DNA of 36,914 nt from GCA-2683135 sp964507445 (GTDB lineage Bacteria > Planctomycetota > GCA-002687715). Both the position numbers and the translations under genes were made by a program. This document shows, piece by piece, positions 16,603-24,602 of the stretch. Where the stretch lies: positions 1 through 36,914 of the forward strand of contig CAZDQF010000028.1 of the NCBI GenBank assembly GCA_964507445.1, written 5' to 3'. The notes beneath the pieces were generated by a model, which worked only from the letters and a program-made list of their open reading frames with translations, was not told where the DNA came from and searched no databases. Position 1 is the stretch's first letter, and every line of letters starts with the position of its first letter.

Positions 16603-16603
16603 C

Positions 16604-17938
16604 TCAGTCCTCCGTCGGGGTCCCCAGCAGCTCCTGCACCTGCGCCCTCCGGGCCGCCAGCATCTCCGCGTCCCGGGCCTCCAGGTTGAGGCGCAGCAGC
16701 GGCTCCGTGTTGCTCTTGCGCACGTTGAACCACCACTCCGGGAACTGGATCGTGACGCCGTCCAGCTCGTCGTACTCACCGTCCGGGAACGCGGCCTTCA
16801 ACTGAGCCATCTTGTCGTCCGGGTCTTCGACGACGAAGTTCACCTCCCCCGTGGCCGCGTAACGATCGTAGGGCGCCACCAGCTCGTGGACCCCCAACCC
16901 TCGCCGCGACAGGATCGAGAGCAGCGTGACCATGGCGATGTCCCCGGAGTCGGAGACGAAGTTGTCGCGGAAGTAGAAATGCCCCGACAGCTCGCCGCCG
17001 CAGATGGCCCCCTCCTTGCGCATGGTGGCCTTGATGAACGAGTGCCCCACCCGCTCGCGGATGGGGCGACCGCCGGCGCTCTCGATGGCTTCCCGGGTGG
17101 CCCGGCTGGAGCGCAGGTCATAGACCACGCCAGCGCCCGGCTCCCGCTCCAGAAAATCCTCCGCGAACGCGGCGGTGATGAAGTCACTGCGGATGGCGTT
17201 GCCGTCTCGATCCACGAACACGCAACGATCCGCGTCTCCGTCGTAGGCGATGCCCAGGTCCGCGCCGCGGGCCCGCACCGCGTCCTTGAGCCAGCGCAAG
17301 GTCTCCTCCTTGAGCGGGTTCGCCTCGTGGTTGGGGAAGGTGCCGTCCAGCTCCGGGAAGAGCACCTGGGCGTTCATCCCCATGCGCTCCAGCAGCGGCG
17401 GCAGGGCGTGCCCCCCCATACCGTTGGCCACGTCCACCACCACGTTCATGGGCTGCAGGCCGTCGGCGAAGGTCATGACGTGATCCACGTAGCCATCCAT
17501 GATCTCAACGTCACGGACGCCGCCCGGCGTAGGGGCGGCCGCGGGCTCCGGCTCCGCCACCATGCGCTCCATGTCCTTGATGCCCGTGTCCCCGGAGACC
17601 GGGACGCAGTCCTTGCGACAGAACTTGAAGCCCGTGTAGCCCGCGGGGTTGTGGGACGCGGTGCACACGACCCCCGCGTCCACCCCCAGGGAACCGATGG
17701 CGTAGTAGGTCATGGGCGTAGAGGCCAGCCCGACGCGGACGGCGTCGGCCCCCGCCCGGTTGACCCCCTCAATGAACGCGGCGCACACGCCGGGCGCCAT
17801 GTCACGCATGTCATGGCCGACGGCCACGCTGCGAGCCCCCGTCAGCTTGACGAAGGCGCCGCCGATGCGACGGGCCAGGGCCTCGTCGAGTTGATCCGGA
17901 TAGGTCCCGCGGACGTCGTAGGCCTTGAAGACGCTCAT
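16604..17938 (-). CDS. Phosphomannomutase/phosphoglucomutase
   Basis: This 444-residue alpha-D-phosphohexomutase interconverts mannose-6-phosphate and mannose-1-phosphate, and often the glucose forms too. It supplies GDP-mannose or glucose-1-phosphate for polysaccharide and glycogen synthesis. The phosphoserine loop is TASHNPAGYTGFK with S95. The Mg2+ loop is YDGDADRC (D233, D235, D237). The sugar-specificity loop is GGELSGH (314-320), of the PMM/PGM dual-specificity type. The phosphate-binding loop is RKSNTEPLLRL near the C-terminus. All four domains are present and the length is normal. Its ATG overlaps the stop of the upstream threonine aldolase gene by 4 bases (ATGA). It could feed glucose-1-phosphate to the GlgC encoded nearby, which is inference. 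Confidence 0.92.
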   Translation of the reverse strand: MSVFKAYDVRGTYPDQLDEALARRIGGAFVKLTGARSVAVGHDMRDMAPGVCAAFIEGVNRAGADAVRVGLASTPMTYYAIGSLGVDAGVVCTASHNPAGYTGFKFCRKDCVPVSGDTGIKDMERMVAEPEPAAAPTPGGVRDVEIMDGYVDHVMTFADGLQPMNVVVDVANGMGGHALPPLLERMGMNAQVLFPELDGTFPNHEANPLKEETLRWLKDAVRARGADLGIAYDGDADRCVFVDRDGNAIRSDFITAAFAEDFLEREPGAGVVYDLRSSRATREAIESAGGRPIRERVGHSFIKATMRKEGAICGGELSGHFYFRDNFVSDSGDIAMVTLLSILSRRGLGVHELVAPYDRYAATGEVNFVVEDPDDKMAQLKAAFPDGEYDELDGVTIQFPEWWFNVRKSNTEPLLRLNLEARDAEMLAARRAQVQELLGTPTED

Positions 17939-18975
17939 GTCTCTCCCTCATTCACCACGTGCTCGAAGGCGCCTACGGCGCGACGCACGTCCTCGTCATC
18001 CACGTCACGGTGGGTGCACAACCGGACCCGCTCCGAGTCCAGCGGAAAGGCCCGGACCCCGTGGGAGGCCAGCCCCTTGACCACGGGACCGGAGCGCCGA
18101 CCGGACAACCGGACCACGACGATGTTCGAACCCGGCGGCTCAACCGCCACCCCCTCCAGCGCGCTGATCCCCTCCACCAGGGAGCGGGCGCGGCGGTGGT
18201 CTTCGGACAGGCGCTCGCGCCAGTCCCCCAGCGACAACAACGCCGGCGCGGCCAGGACCCCGGCCTGACGCATCCCGCCACCCAGGAGCTTGCGGACCCG
18301 CCGGGCCTTCTCGATGAACGGGTCGTCGCCCATCAGCAACGTCCCCACGGGCGCGCCCAGCCCCTTGCTCAGGCACAGGGTGAGGGAGTGGGCGTCCCGC
18401 ACCAGACGGGCGGGCTCCACTCCGAGGGCCACCGCGGCGTTGAGGAGCCGCGCCCCGTCCACGTGCAGCCGCAGCCCCCGCTCCGCCACGAACGCGCCCA
18501 CCTCATCCAGATAGGAGACCGGAAGCGGATGACCGCCGGAGTTGTTGTGAGTGTTCTCGAGGCAGACCAGGCTGGTCACCGGGTGATGCTGATCCCGGGT
18601 CCGCACGTGCTCGCGCAGGGACTCCACCGGGATCATGCCGCGGTCCCCCGCGACGGGCACCGCCTGGACGCCGTGGAGGGCCGCCGCCCCTCCCTGCTCG
18701 TGCAGGAAGATGTGGCTGTGGCGCTCGCACAGCAGCTCGTCCCCCCGGTCCGTGTGACAACGGATGGCGGCCTGGTTGGCCATGGTCCCCGAGGGCACCA
18801 GCACGGCCGCCTCCTTGCCGAACAGGGCCGCCCCCCGGGCCTCCAGGTCTCCCACCGTGGGGTCGTCACCGAACACATCGTCCCCCACCACGGCCTCCGC
18901 CATGGCCCGTCGCATGGCCGCGTCCGGGCGGGTCACCGTGTCGCTGCGGAAATCGGAGATACCCTGGTTGCTCAT
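17935..18975 (-). CDS. ltaE: Low-specificity L-threonine aldolase
   Basis: This 346-residue PLP enzyme of fold type I cleaves L-threonine and L-allo-threonine to glycine and acetaldehyde. Family motifs are FRSDTVTRP (9-17), GDDVFGDDPT (31-40), LVPSGTMANQ (59-68), ENTHNNSGG (140-148), the PLP-Asp in HVDGARLLNA (D173) and the Schiff-base lysine in LCLSKGLGAPVG (K204). ATG 18975 was chosen because SDFRSDTVTRP is the usual beginning; the frame is open another 22 codons upstream but that part is hydrophobic and not family-like. It precedes the phosphomannomutase gene with a 4-base overlap, an unusual pairing with no obvious metabolic link. Confidence 0.92.
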   Translation of the reverse strand: MSNQGISDFRSDTVTRPDAAMRRAMAEAVVGDDVFGDDPTVGDLEARGAALFGKEAAVLVPSGTMANQAAIRCHTDRGDELLCERHSHIFLHEQGGAAALHGVQAVPVAGDRGMIPVESLREHVRTRDQHHPVTSLVCLENTHNNSGGHPLPVSYLDEVGAFVAERGLRLHVDGARLLNAAVALGVEPARLVRDAHSLTLCLSKGLGAPVGTLLMGDDPFIEKARRVRKLLGGGMRQAGVLAAPALLSLGDWRERLSEDHRRARSLVEGISALEGVAVEPPGSNIVVVRLSGRRSGPVVKGLASHGVRAFPLDSERVRLCTHRDVDDEDVRRAVGAFEHVVNEGET

Positions 18976-19015
18976 GAGCTGGAACACGAGGATGCAAAGA
19001 CCTCGCCTCGCGCAC

Positions 19016-19038
19016 AATATAGAAACCAGCACCAGAAC
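19016..19038 (-). promoter_or_regulatory. AT-rich promoter-like element for the threonine aldolase operon
   Basis: On the minus strand TATATT (19021-19016) is an almost perfect -10 box in an otherwise very GC-rich 89-base divergent spacer. The best -35 is weak (TTGGTT is too close; TAGTTG lies about 17 bases away). The leader would be about 30 to 35 bases. The same AT island could also serve the divergent GH15 gene. Confidence 0.4.
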
Positions 19039-19064
19039 CAACTATCAGGCCGATACGTCCATCG

Positions 19065-21029
19065 ATGCCAAGAGATCTTCCGATCAGCAACGGCCGCCTG
19101 TACGTCGCCTTTGACGAGACCTACGGGATCCGCGACCTCTGCTTCCCTCACGTGGGCCAGGAGAACCACGTCATGGGGCGGCGGTGCCGCATCGGCGTCC
19201 AGGTGGACGGCCGCAGCACCTGGGTCGGCGGAGACGGGTGGGAGTCGGACCTGCGCTACGAGTCCGGCGCCCTGGTCACGCGGGTCACCCTGACCCATGA
19301 AGACCTCGGGCTCGTGGTCCGCTGCCGCGACGCCGTGGACCCGGAGCAGCCCATCCTGCTGCGCTCCATCACCCTGTCCGACACCTCCGGCGAGGAGCGG
19401 GACGTCACCGTGTGGCTGCACCATGACCTGCAGATCGGGGAGGCGGACGCCTTCTGCTGCGTCTCCTGGGACCCCGCCTGCCGCGCCATGTATCACCACA
19501 AGCGGGACCGCTGGTTCCTCACCTCCCTGGCCACCGACCACGGGCGCGGGCCGGACCTGTGGACCTGCGACGCCAGGAGCAGCCGCGACGGTCGCGGGTG
19601 CGCGGGCAAGATCGAAGACCTGGAGCCCTGTGATCACAACCCGGTGTCCATCGGCGACGTGGACGCGGCGGTAGGGACGACCCTGCGACTGGACGCACGG
19701 GGGACCCGACGCCTCTCCGCCTTCGTGGTGGCGGGCCGGGACCGGGGCGAAGTCTTGGAGGGTCGTCGTCGCGTGCTCACCGTCGGCGTGGAGGGGTTGC
19801 TGGAACGGACCCTGGCCGAACATCGGGACCGCAGCGCGCGCCTCACCGAGGGCATGACCCACCTCGGAGAAGCCCTGACCGAGGCCGCCACACGCAGCGC
19901 CTTCATCGTGGAAGCCCACGCGGATCAAGGCGGCGCGGTGTCCGCGGCCGTGGACTCGGACGTCCTGGTACCCGGGCGCGAGAGCTACGCCTACTGCTGG
20001 CCGCGGGACGGCGCCCTGGCGGTCCACGCCCTGGATCGCGTCGGCATCCACGGACCATCGGAGCGGTTCTTCCGCTTCTGCGCCCGCGCCCTGGAACCGG
20101 AGGGGTGGCTCGGTCATCGCTACTGGGCCGACGGGACGCCGGGCTCGTCCTGGCTCCCCCGCACCCAGGCCGGCCTGATGACGCCGCCCATCCAGGAAGA
20201 CGAGACCGCCCTGGTGTTGTGGAGCCTCGGCGAACACGTCCGGCGCACCGACAGCGACCTCGCGGGCGAGCTGTTCGAACACCTGATCCGGCCCGCCGCC
20301 GCGTTCCTGGAGTCCTACAGGGACCCCCAGACCCGACTGCCGCTCCCGTCCTGGGACCTGTGGGAAGAGCGGTTCGGCGTTCACGCCTTCACCGTCGGCG
20401 CCGTGGCGCGAGGCCTGGAAGAGTCCGCGTTCATGGCAGAGCGGACCGGACACGCGGGGTTGGCTGAGGCCTGGCGGCGCGCCGCAGGGGAAGTCCACCA
20501 GGGCCTCGATCGCTACCTGTTCCACGAAGACCTTGGCCGCTACGCCCGCTGCGGCAACCGAGACGACCGCGGTGGCTACTGGCTCGACACCACCGTGGAC
20601 GCCAGCCTCTGCTGGTTGCTGTTGCTGGGCGCCCGCGCGACGGACTCCCACAGGATGATCTCCACCCTCGACGCCGTCCGCGAACGGCTCCGGGTCAGGA
20701 CCCCCACGGGCGGCATCGCGCGCTACGAGAACGATCCCTTCCTGCGGGTCGGCGGCGATCCCGAGGAGGTCCCCGGAAATCCGTGGATCATCTGCACCCT
20801 CGCCCTGGCGGAGTGCGACTGGATCATGGCGGACTCCGCCGACGACCGGGCCGCCGCCGAAGACGAGCTCCGATCTGTACTCCGCTTCGCGCGCCCCTCT
20901 GGGGTGCTCCCGGAGCAGGTGGACCCCTTCTCTGGCGCTCCCATCGGGGCCGGGCCCCTGGCCTGGAGCCACGCCATGATGCTGGGAGCCCTGGCCCGAT
21001 GCCGCGCGACGCCGGCACCCGCCAACTGA
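19065..21029 (+). CDS. Glycoside hydrolase family 15 (glucoamylase-type) enzyme
   Basis: The 654-residue protein has the two-part layout of bacterial GH15 enzymes: an N-terminal beta-sandwich (about 1-270) and a C-terminal (alpha/alpha)6 barrel. Barrel motifs are YCWPRDGALAVHALD, QEDETALVLW, SWDLWEERFG with the general-acid Glu (E434 or E435), and GVLPEQVDPFSG with the general-base Glu (E617). The family releases glucose from the non-reducing ends of alpha-glucans and related glucosides, including trehalose and isomaltose. No signal peptide is seen, so it should act on an internal glucan such as glycogen. It starts a plus-strand run with glgC 67 bases downstream. Exact linkage specificity cannot be told from sequence. 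Confidence 0.9.
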   Translation: MPRDLPISNGRLYVAFDETYGIRDLCFPHVGQENHVMGRRCRIGVQVDGRSTWVGGDGWESDLRYESGALVTRVTLTHEDLGLVVRCRDAVDPEQPILLRSITLSDTSGEERDVTVWLHHDLQIGEADAFCCVSWDPACRAMYHHKRDRWFLTSLATDHGRGPDLWTCDARSSRDGRGCAGKIEDLEPCDHNPVSIGDVDAAVGTTLRLDARGTRRLSAFVVAGRDRGEVLEGRRRVLTVGVEGLLERTLAEHRDRSARLTEGMTHLGEALTEAATRSAFIVEAHADQGGAVSAAVDSDVLVPGRESYAYCWPRDGALAVHALDRVGIHGPSERFFRFCARALEPEGWLGHRYWADGTPGSSWLPRTQAGLMTPPIQEDETALVLWSLGEHVRRTDSDLAGELFEHLIRPAAAFLESYRDPQTRLPLPSWDLWEERFGVHAFTVGAVARGLEESAFMAERTGHAGLAEAWRRAAGEVHQGLDRYLFHEDLGRYARCGNRDDRGGYWLDTTVDASLCWLLLLGARATDSHRMISTLDAVRERLRVRTPTGGIARYENDPFLRVGGDPEEVPGNPWIICTLALAECDWIMADSADDRAAAEDELRSVLRFARPSGVLPEQVDPFSGAPIGAGPLAWSHAMMLGALARCRATPAPAN

Positions 21030-21059
21030 GCCTCTCGCCGCGCTTGCCGGCCGCTTTCC

Positions 21060-21087
21060 TTGCGGCGCCCCCACCCGGGTCTATGAT
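21060..21087 (+). promoter_or_regulatory. Promoter of glgC
   Basis: TTGCGG (21060-21065) and TATGAT (21082-21087) are 16 bases apart, with the -10 matching 5/6. Only 9 bases separate the -10 box from the glgC ATG (21097), so the transcript would have almost no leader. This gives glgC its own promoter besides read-through from the GH15 gene. Confidence 0.55.
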
Positions 21088-21096
21088 GGCCGCAGC

Positions 21097-22347
21097 ATGC
21101 AAAAGAGCGTCCTGGCCATGGTCCTTGCGGGAGGCAAGGGGAGCCGCCTGTATCCGCTGACCAAGAGTCGAGCGAAGCCGGCGGTGCCCTTCGGGGGCAA
21201 GTACCGCATCATCGACTTCGTCCTCTCCAACCTGGTCAACTCGGGCATCTACTCCATCTACGTGCTGACCCAGTTCCTCTCCCAGAGCCTCACCGAGCAC
21301 CTGCTGGCGGGCTGGTCGTCCGTCGGCCTGCTCACCAGCCACTTCGTCAGCCCGGTCCCGGCGCAGCAGCAGAGCGGCGAGATGTGGTACCGCGGCACCG
21401 CCGACGCCATCTACCAGAACCTGAACCTGATCAAGGACTCCCGGCCCCACCTGGTCTGCATCTTCGGCGGCGACCACATCTACCGCATGGACGTGTCCCA
21501 GATGATCCAGTGGCACGAGGCCAAGATGGCGGACTGCACCGTGGCCGGCATCAAGGTGCCCCTGGCGGAGGCCTCCTCCTTCGGCGTCATCCAGGTCGAC
21601 CTGGACGGCCGCATCATCGGCTTCGAAGAGAAGCCCGCCGAGCCCAAGCCGATCCCCGGAGACCCGGACCACGCCCTGGTCTCCATGGGCAACTACGTCT
21701 TCACCGGGCGCGCCCTGGTGAACGTCCTCATGGACGACGCGGAGGACCCGGAGTCGTCCCACGACTTCGGCAAGGACATCATCCCCAACCGGCTCAAGGA
21801 CCTGCGGTTCTACTGCTACGACTTCTCCCAGAACCGGATCCCCGGCCAGAGCGGGCCCAACACCTACTGGCGCGACGTGGGCACCATGGAGTCCTTCTAC
21901 CAGGCCAACATGGACCTGAGAGAGATCGTGCCCGAGTTCAACCTCTACAACCGATCCTGGCCCATCAGGACCCGCCGCCACGACGACCCCCCCGCCAAGT
22001 TCGTCCACGACGTGGAGAGCCGCACCGGTCACGCGGCCAACTCCGTTGTCTGCCCGGGGGCGATCCTCTCCGGCTGCTCCGTCCGCAACTCGGTGATCGG
22101 CCGCAACGTCAAGATCCACTCCTTCGCCGAGGTCTCCGACTCCATCATCTTCGACCACGTGGAGATCGGACGGGGAGCGCGCATCAACCGGGCCATCATC
22201 GACAAGAACGTCCACGTGGCCGAGGGCGTCTCCATCGGCGAGGACCACGAGGTGGACCGCGAGTCCCACTTCGTCTCCCCCGAGGGCATCGTGGTGGTCG
22301 AGAAGGCCCCGCGCCTCGAGGCGGGGATCGGCACCATCTCCATCTGA
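21097..22347 (+). CDS. glgC: Glucose-1-phosphate adenylyltransferase
   Basis: GlgC makes ADP-glucose from ATP and glucose-1-phosphate, the committed step of bacterial glycogen synthesis. The 416 residues fit the family. The N-terminal signature is VLAGGKGSRLYPLTKSRAKPAVPFGG, followed by KYRIIDFVLSNLVNSGI. The catalytic Asp is in IFGGDHIYRMD, the glucose-1-phosphate site is GFEEKP with SMGNYVF, and the C-terminal left-handed beta helix is seen in repeated hydrophobic hexapeptides (VRNSVIGRNVKIHSF and after). The N-terminal Arg/Lys allosteric region is present. The enzymes using its product, GlgA and the GH57 branching enzyme, are about 8 kb downstream. A near-leaderless promoter precedes it. 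Confidence 0.96.
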   Translation: MQKSVLAMVLAGGKGSRLYPLTKSRAKPAVPFGGKYRIIDFVLSNLVNSGIYSIYVLTQFLSQSLTEHLLAGWSSVGLLTSHFVSPVPAQQQSGEMWYRGTADAIYQNLNLIKDSRPHLVCIFGGDHIYRMDVSQMIQWHEAKMADCTVAGIKVPLAEASSFGVIQVDLDGRIIGFEEKPAEPKPIPGDPDHALVSMGNYVFTGRALVNVLMDDAEDPESSHDFGKDIIPNRLKDLRFYCYDFSQNRIPGQSGPNTYWRDVGTMESFYQANMDLREIVPEFNLYNRSWPIRTRRHDDPPAKFVHDVESRTGHAANSVVCPGAILSGCSVRNSVIGRNVKIHSFAEVSDSIIFDHVEIGRGARINRAIIDKNVHVAEGVSIGEDHEVDRESHFVSPEGIVVVEKAPRLEAGIGTISI

Positions 22348-22357
22348 AGACCTCGTC

Positions 22358-22699
22358 ATGCCCGTAACCCTCATCCCCGTGAACCCCGGCGATCGTCAGT
22401 TGATGGACCTGATGACCCGCTCCACCAACCCTCGCTGGATGCGCGTGGCCGCGTGCCTGGCGCTGGAGGGTCGGCGCGTGGTCCTGCCGAAGGACGGACA
22501 CCCGGTGATCGACCACTGCGACCGGTGCAACGCCGCCGGCCTCTGCACGGTCCACGCGTTCCACAAGACGCCGTCCGGCGCGGACGTCCGCTGCCTCCTC
22601 AGCTGCGACGGGTGCGGCGACGTGGTGGAGGGGCGCACCTTCGACGCCCTCCGCGCGCGGGAAGACAACCCGCTCATGGGCATCGACGAGGCGTTCTGA
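22358..22699 (+). CDS. Small Cys-rich protein of unknown function, possible zinc binder
   Basis: I do not recognise this 113-residue protein. It is soluble and has eight potential metal ligands in one cluster: C54-x2-C57, C63, H66, H69, C79, C83-x2-C86. This is consistent with a zinc-ribbon or treble-clef fold. The N-terminal 50 residues look like a small alpha/beta domain with no motif I know. It starts 10 bases after glgC and stops 6 bases before the next gene, so it is very likely co-transcribed with both. A role in regulation or assembly near glycogen synthesis is possible, but only from position. Coding potential is supported by the operon spacing and the balanced composition. Confidence 0.65.
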   Translation: MPVTLIPVNPGDRQLMDLMTRSTNPRWMRVAACLALEGRRVVLPKDGHPVIDHCDRCNAAGLCTVHAFHKTPSGADVRCLLSCDGCGDVVEGRTFDALRAREDNPLMGIDEAF

Positions 22700-22705
22700 G
22701 CCGCC

Positions 22706-24541
22706 GTGTCACCTCGCAAGGCAACACCGCTGCTGCTCCTCGCAAGCGTCGGGTTGGCCTGGGCCCTGTACGCGCCCGCCATGGACGCACCCATGGTCCG
22801 GGACGACCTGGTCTGGTTCCGGCTGGTCTATCCGGACGGCACGTTCTCATCCGAAGCGGCGGGCGACGTCCTCTGGCCGGACGACCCGCGCTACGGCTAC
22901 AACAACCACTTCCGCCCCGTCGGCTGGCTGTCCATCATCGCCGACGACCGCCTCCTCGGTAACGACGTCCGCCACTTCCGCGCCACCGCCATCACCCTGC
23001 ACGGGCTCCTCGGGTTCATCGTCGGCCTGCTGGCGATGCGGTTGGGCGCCTCCGTCGTCGGCGGCTTCGTCGCCGCCGCCCTCTTCGTCGGCTTCGCGGG
23101 CAGCCACGAACCGGTGGTGTTGCCGGCGCACCGCTTCACCTTGCTGTCCACCCTGTTCCTGGCCCTGGGGGCCATGGCCGCGCACCGGTACGCGCGCAAG
23201 GGCGGGCTGGCGGCGGTGGTCACCTGCGCCATGCTGGCGGTGCTGTCCAAGGACTCCATGCTGTCCATCATGTTCGCCCTCGTGCCCTTCGCGTTCGTCA
23301 CCGCGCCCGCGGGGGAACGGGTGCGCAAGGCGGCGCGGCTGACCGTCGCCCTCGGCGCCGTGGCCGTGGCGGACGTGATCCTGCGCAAGGCGTCCACCGG
23401 GTCCTGGCTGCCAGCCCTGACGGATACCTCGGACAACGTGGTCTCCGGCCTCGACCCGGCGGGCATCCTCGCCGGGCTCCCCACCTTCATCGGGGTGTTC
23501 GCCGGTCCCGTGGTCATCAAGCCCGAGGACGGCGCCCTGTGGACCGCCCTCCGGTTCGCGGCCATGGCCCTCATCGCCGCGGCCGTCGCCTGGGGGCTCT
23601 TGCGCACCGCCCGGAACCCCCAGCAACTCGGCCCCGGATTCGTGGCGCTCATGTCCCTCGCCGCCCTCTCGTTCCCCGTGCTCTACGTGGACGAGCACCT
23701 GGACAACGCCCGCAACTTCTACCCCCTGGCCATGGTCTTCTTCCCGTGGATCGCCGCGGCCATGGGGAGCAGGGCGCCGTGGCTGCTGCTGCTGACCGTG
23801 CTCCACGTCCCCATGCTGCTCAAGAACCAGGGCACCTACGAGTCCCTCACCCCGGTGTTCACCTCCGCCGTGGCGGAGACCGAGGCGGCGGCGCGGGGAG
23901 GCCTCCCGGTGACGGTCATGGGCCTGCCTCCTTCCGTCAACGGCACCCCGGCCTTCGGCCACCACCTGACCCACTTCCCCATGCGGTTCCACCCGCCCCT
24001 GCACCCCCATCACCGCACGGTGCTGCCCATCAAGGACGAGCTGCCGCCGCGCCCGGCGACGGCGGACGGCCCCTGGGCCCTGCTCTCCCTGGAGACGGAC
24101 GCGCGCGGTGTGGCCCGGACGCGCTGGTCCGCGCGGGTGCCGTCGGATGAGGAGAGCGCGGCCGCCGCGGGGCTGACCCTGCGGCGCCCCGACGGACAGG
24201 GCTCCTGGCCCGGCGCCGGGCCCGTGACCATCGTGATCCAGGGAGACGCCGCCGCCCTCACGGCCGAGAGCATCATCCGGGTGCGGCTGCGCTTCGCCGA
24301 GACCCGGTTCACCTGGTACCTGCGGCTCGACGGGCCGGGGGTGAACCGTGGACCGGCGTCCACCACCGTGGACCTGATGACCGCCCCGAGCCTGGCGCCG
24401 GTCGAGGACATCGCCGCCGTGATGACCGCCGCCGCCGCAGGCACAGCGGCGGTGATGGAGGTGGACGTGCTCCCGCCTCCGGACGCCGACGCCGCCGGAC
24501 CCGGCACGGGGCCCGTGACCATCACCCTCTCCCGCCAATGA
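22706..24541 (+). CDS. Multi-pass membrane protein, GT-C-glycosyltransferase-like
   Basis: The 611-residue protein has roughly nine to eleven hydrophobic segments in the first 420 residues and a soluble, probably periplasmic, C-terminal domain. The beginning resembles GT-C lipid-linked sugar transferases: an acidic RDD in the first external loop (about 32-34), then YNNHFRPVGWL and a conserved-looking LHGLLGFIVG. In those enzymes the loop Asp is catalytic and the RP motif follows. The donor would be a polyprenyl-phosphate sugar. Similarity is by pattern only, so a non-enzymatic membrane protein remains possible. The start is a GTG 6 bases after the previous stop. The C-terminal 190 residues have Ala/Pro-rich beta-strand-like sequence without a recognised domain. 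Confidence 0.6.
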   Translation: MSPRKATPLLLLASVGLAWALYAPAMDAPMVRDDLVWFRLVYPDGTFSSEAAGDVLWPDDPRYGYNNHFRPVGWLSIIADDRLLGNDVRHFRATAITLHGLLGFIVGLLAMRLGASVVGGFVAAALFVGFAGSHEPVVLPAHRFTLLSTLFLALGAMAAHRYARKGGLAAVVTCAMLAVLSKDSMLSIMFALVPFAFVTAPAGERVRKAARLTVALGAVAVADVILRKASTGSWLPALTDTSDNVVSGLDPAGILAGLPTFIGVFAGPVVIKPEDGALWTALRFAAMALIAAAVAWGLLRTARNPQQLGPGFVALMSLAALSFPVLYVDEHLDNARNFYPLAMVFFPWIAAAMGSRAPWLLLLTVLHVPMLLKNQGTYESLTPVFTSAVAETEAAARGGLPVTVMGLPPSVNGTPAFGHHLTHFPMRFHPPLHPHHRTVLPIKDELPPRPATADGPWALLSLETDARGVARTRWSARVPSDEESAAAAGLTLRRPDGQGSWPGAGPVTIVIQGDAAALTAESIIRVRLRFAETRFTWYLRLDGPGVNRGPASTTVDLMTAPSLAPVEDIAAVMTAAAAGTAAVMEVDVLPPPDADAAGPGTGPVTITLSRQ

Positions 24542-24566
24542 CCTCCGATCTGCGGCGGCGTCCCCG

Positions 24567-24572
24567 TATGAT
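24567..24572 (+). promoter_or_regulatory. Possible -10 box before the seven-repeat secreted protein gene
   Basis: TATGAT at 24567-24572 is a good -10 hexamer in the 55-base gap between two same-strand genes; the -35 region is poor. It would give a leader of about 20 bases. Confidence 0.35.
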
Positions 24573-24602
24573 GGTGGACCGAGCGCGCGGAGTCAGGTGT
24601 TG

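Noticed and set aside
18972..21074. A 700-codon open frame antisense to the GH15 gene
   Set aside because: GH15 motifs and catalytic Glu residues on the plus strand are unambiguous; the antisense product is Gly/Ala/Arg-rich without motifs.
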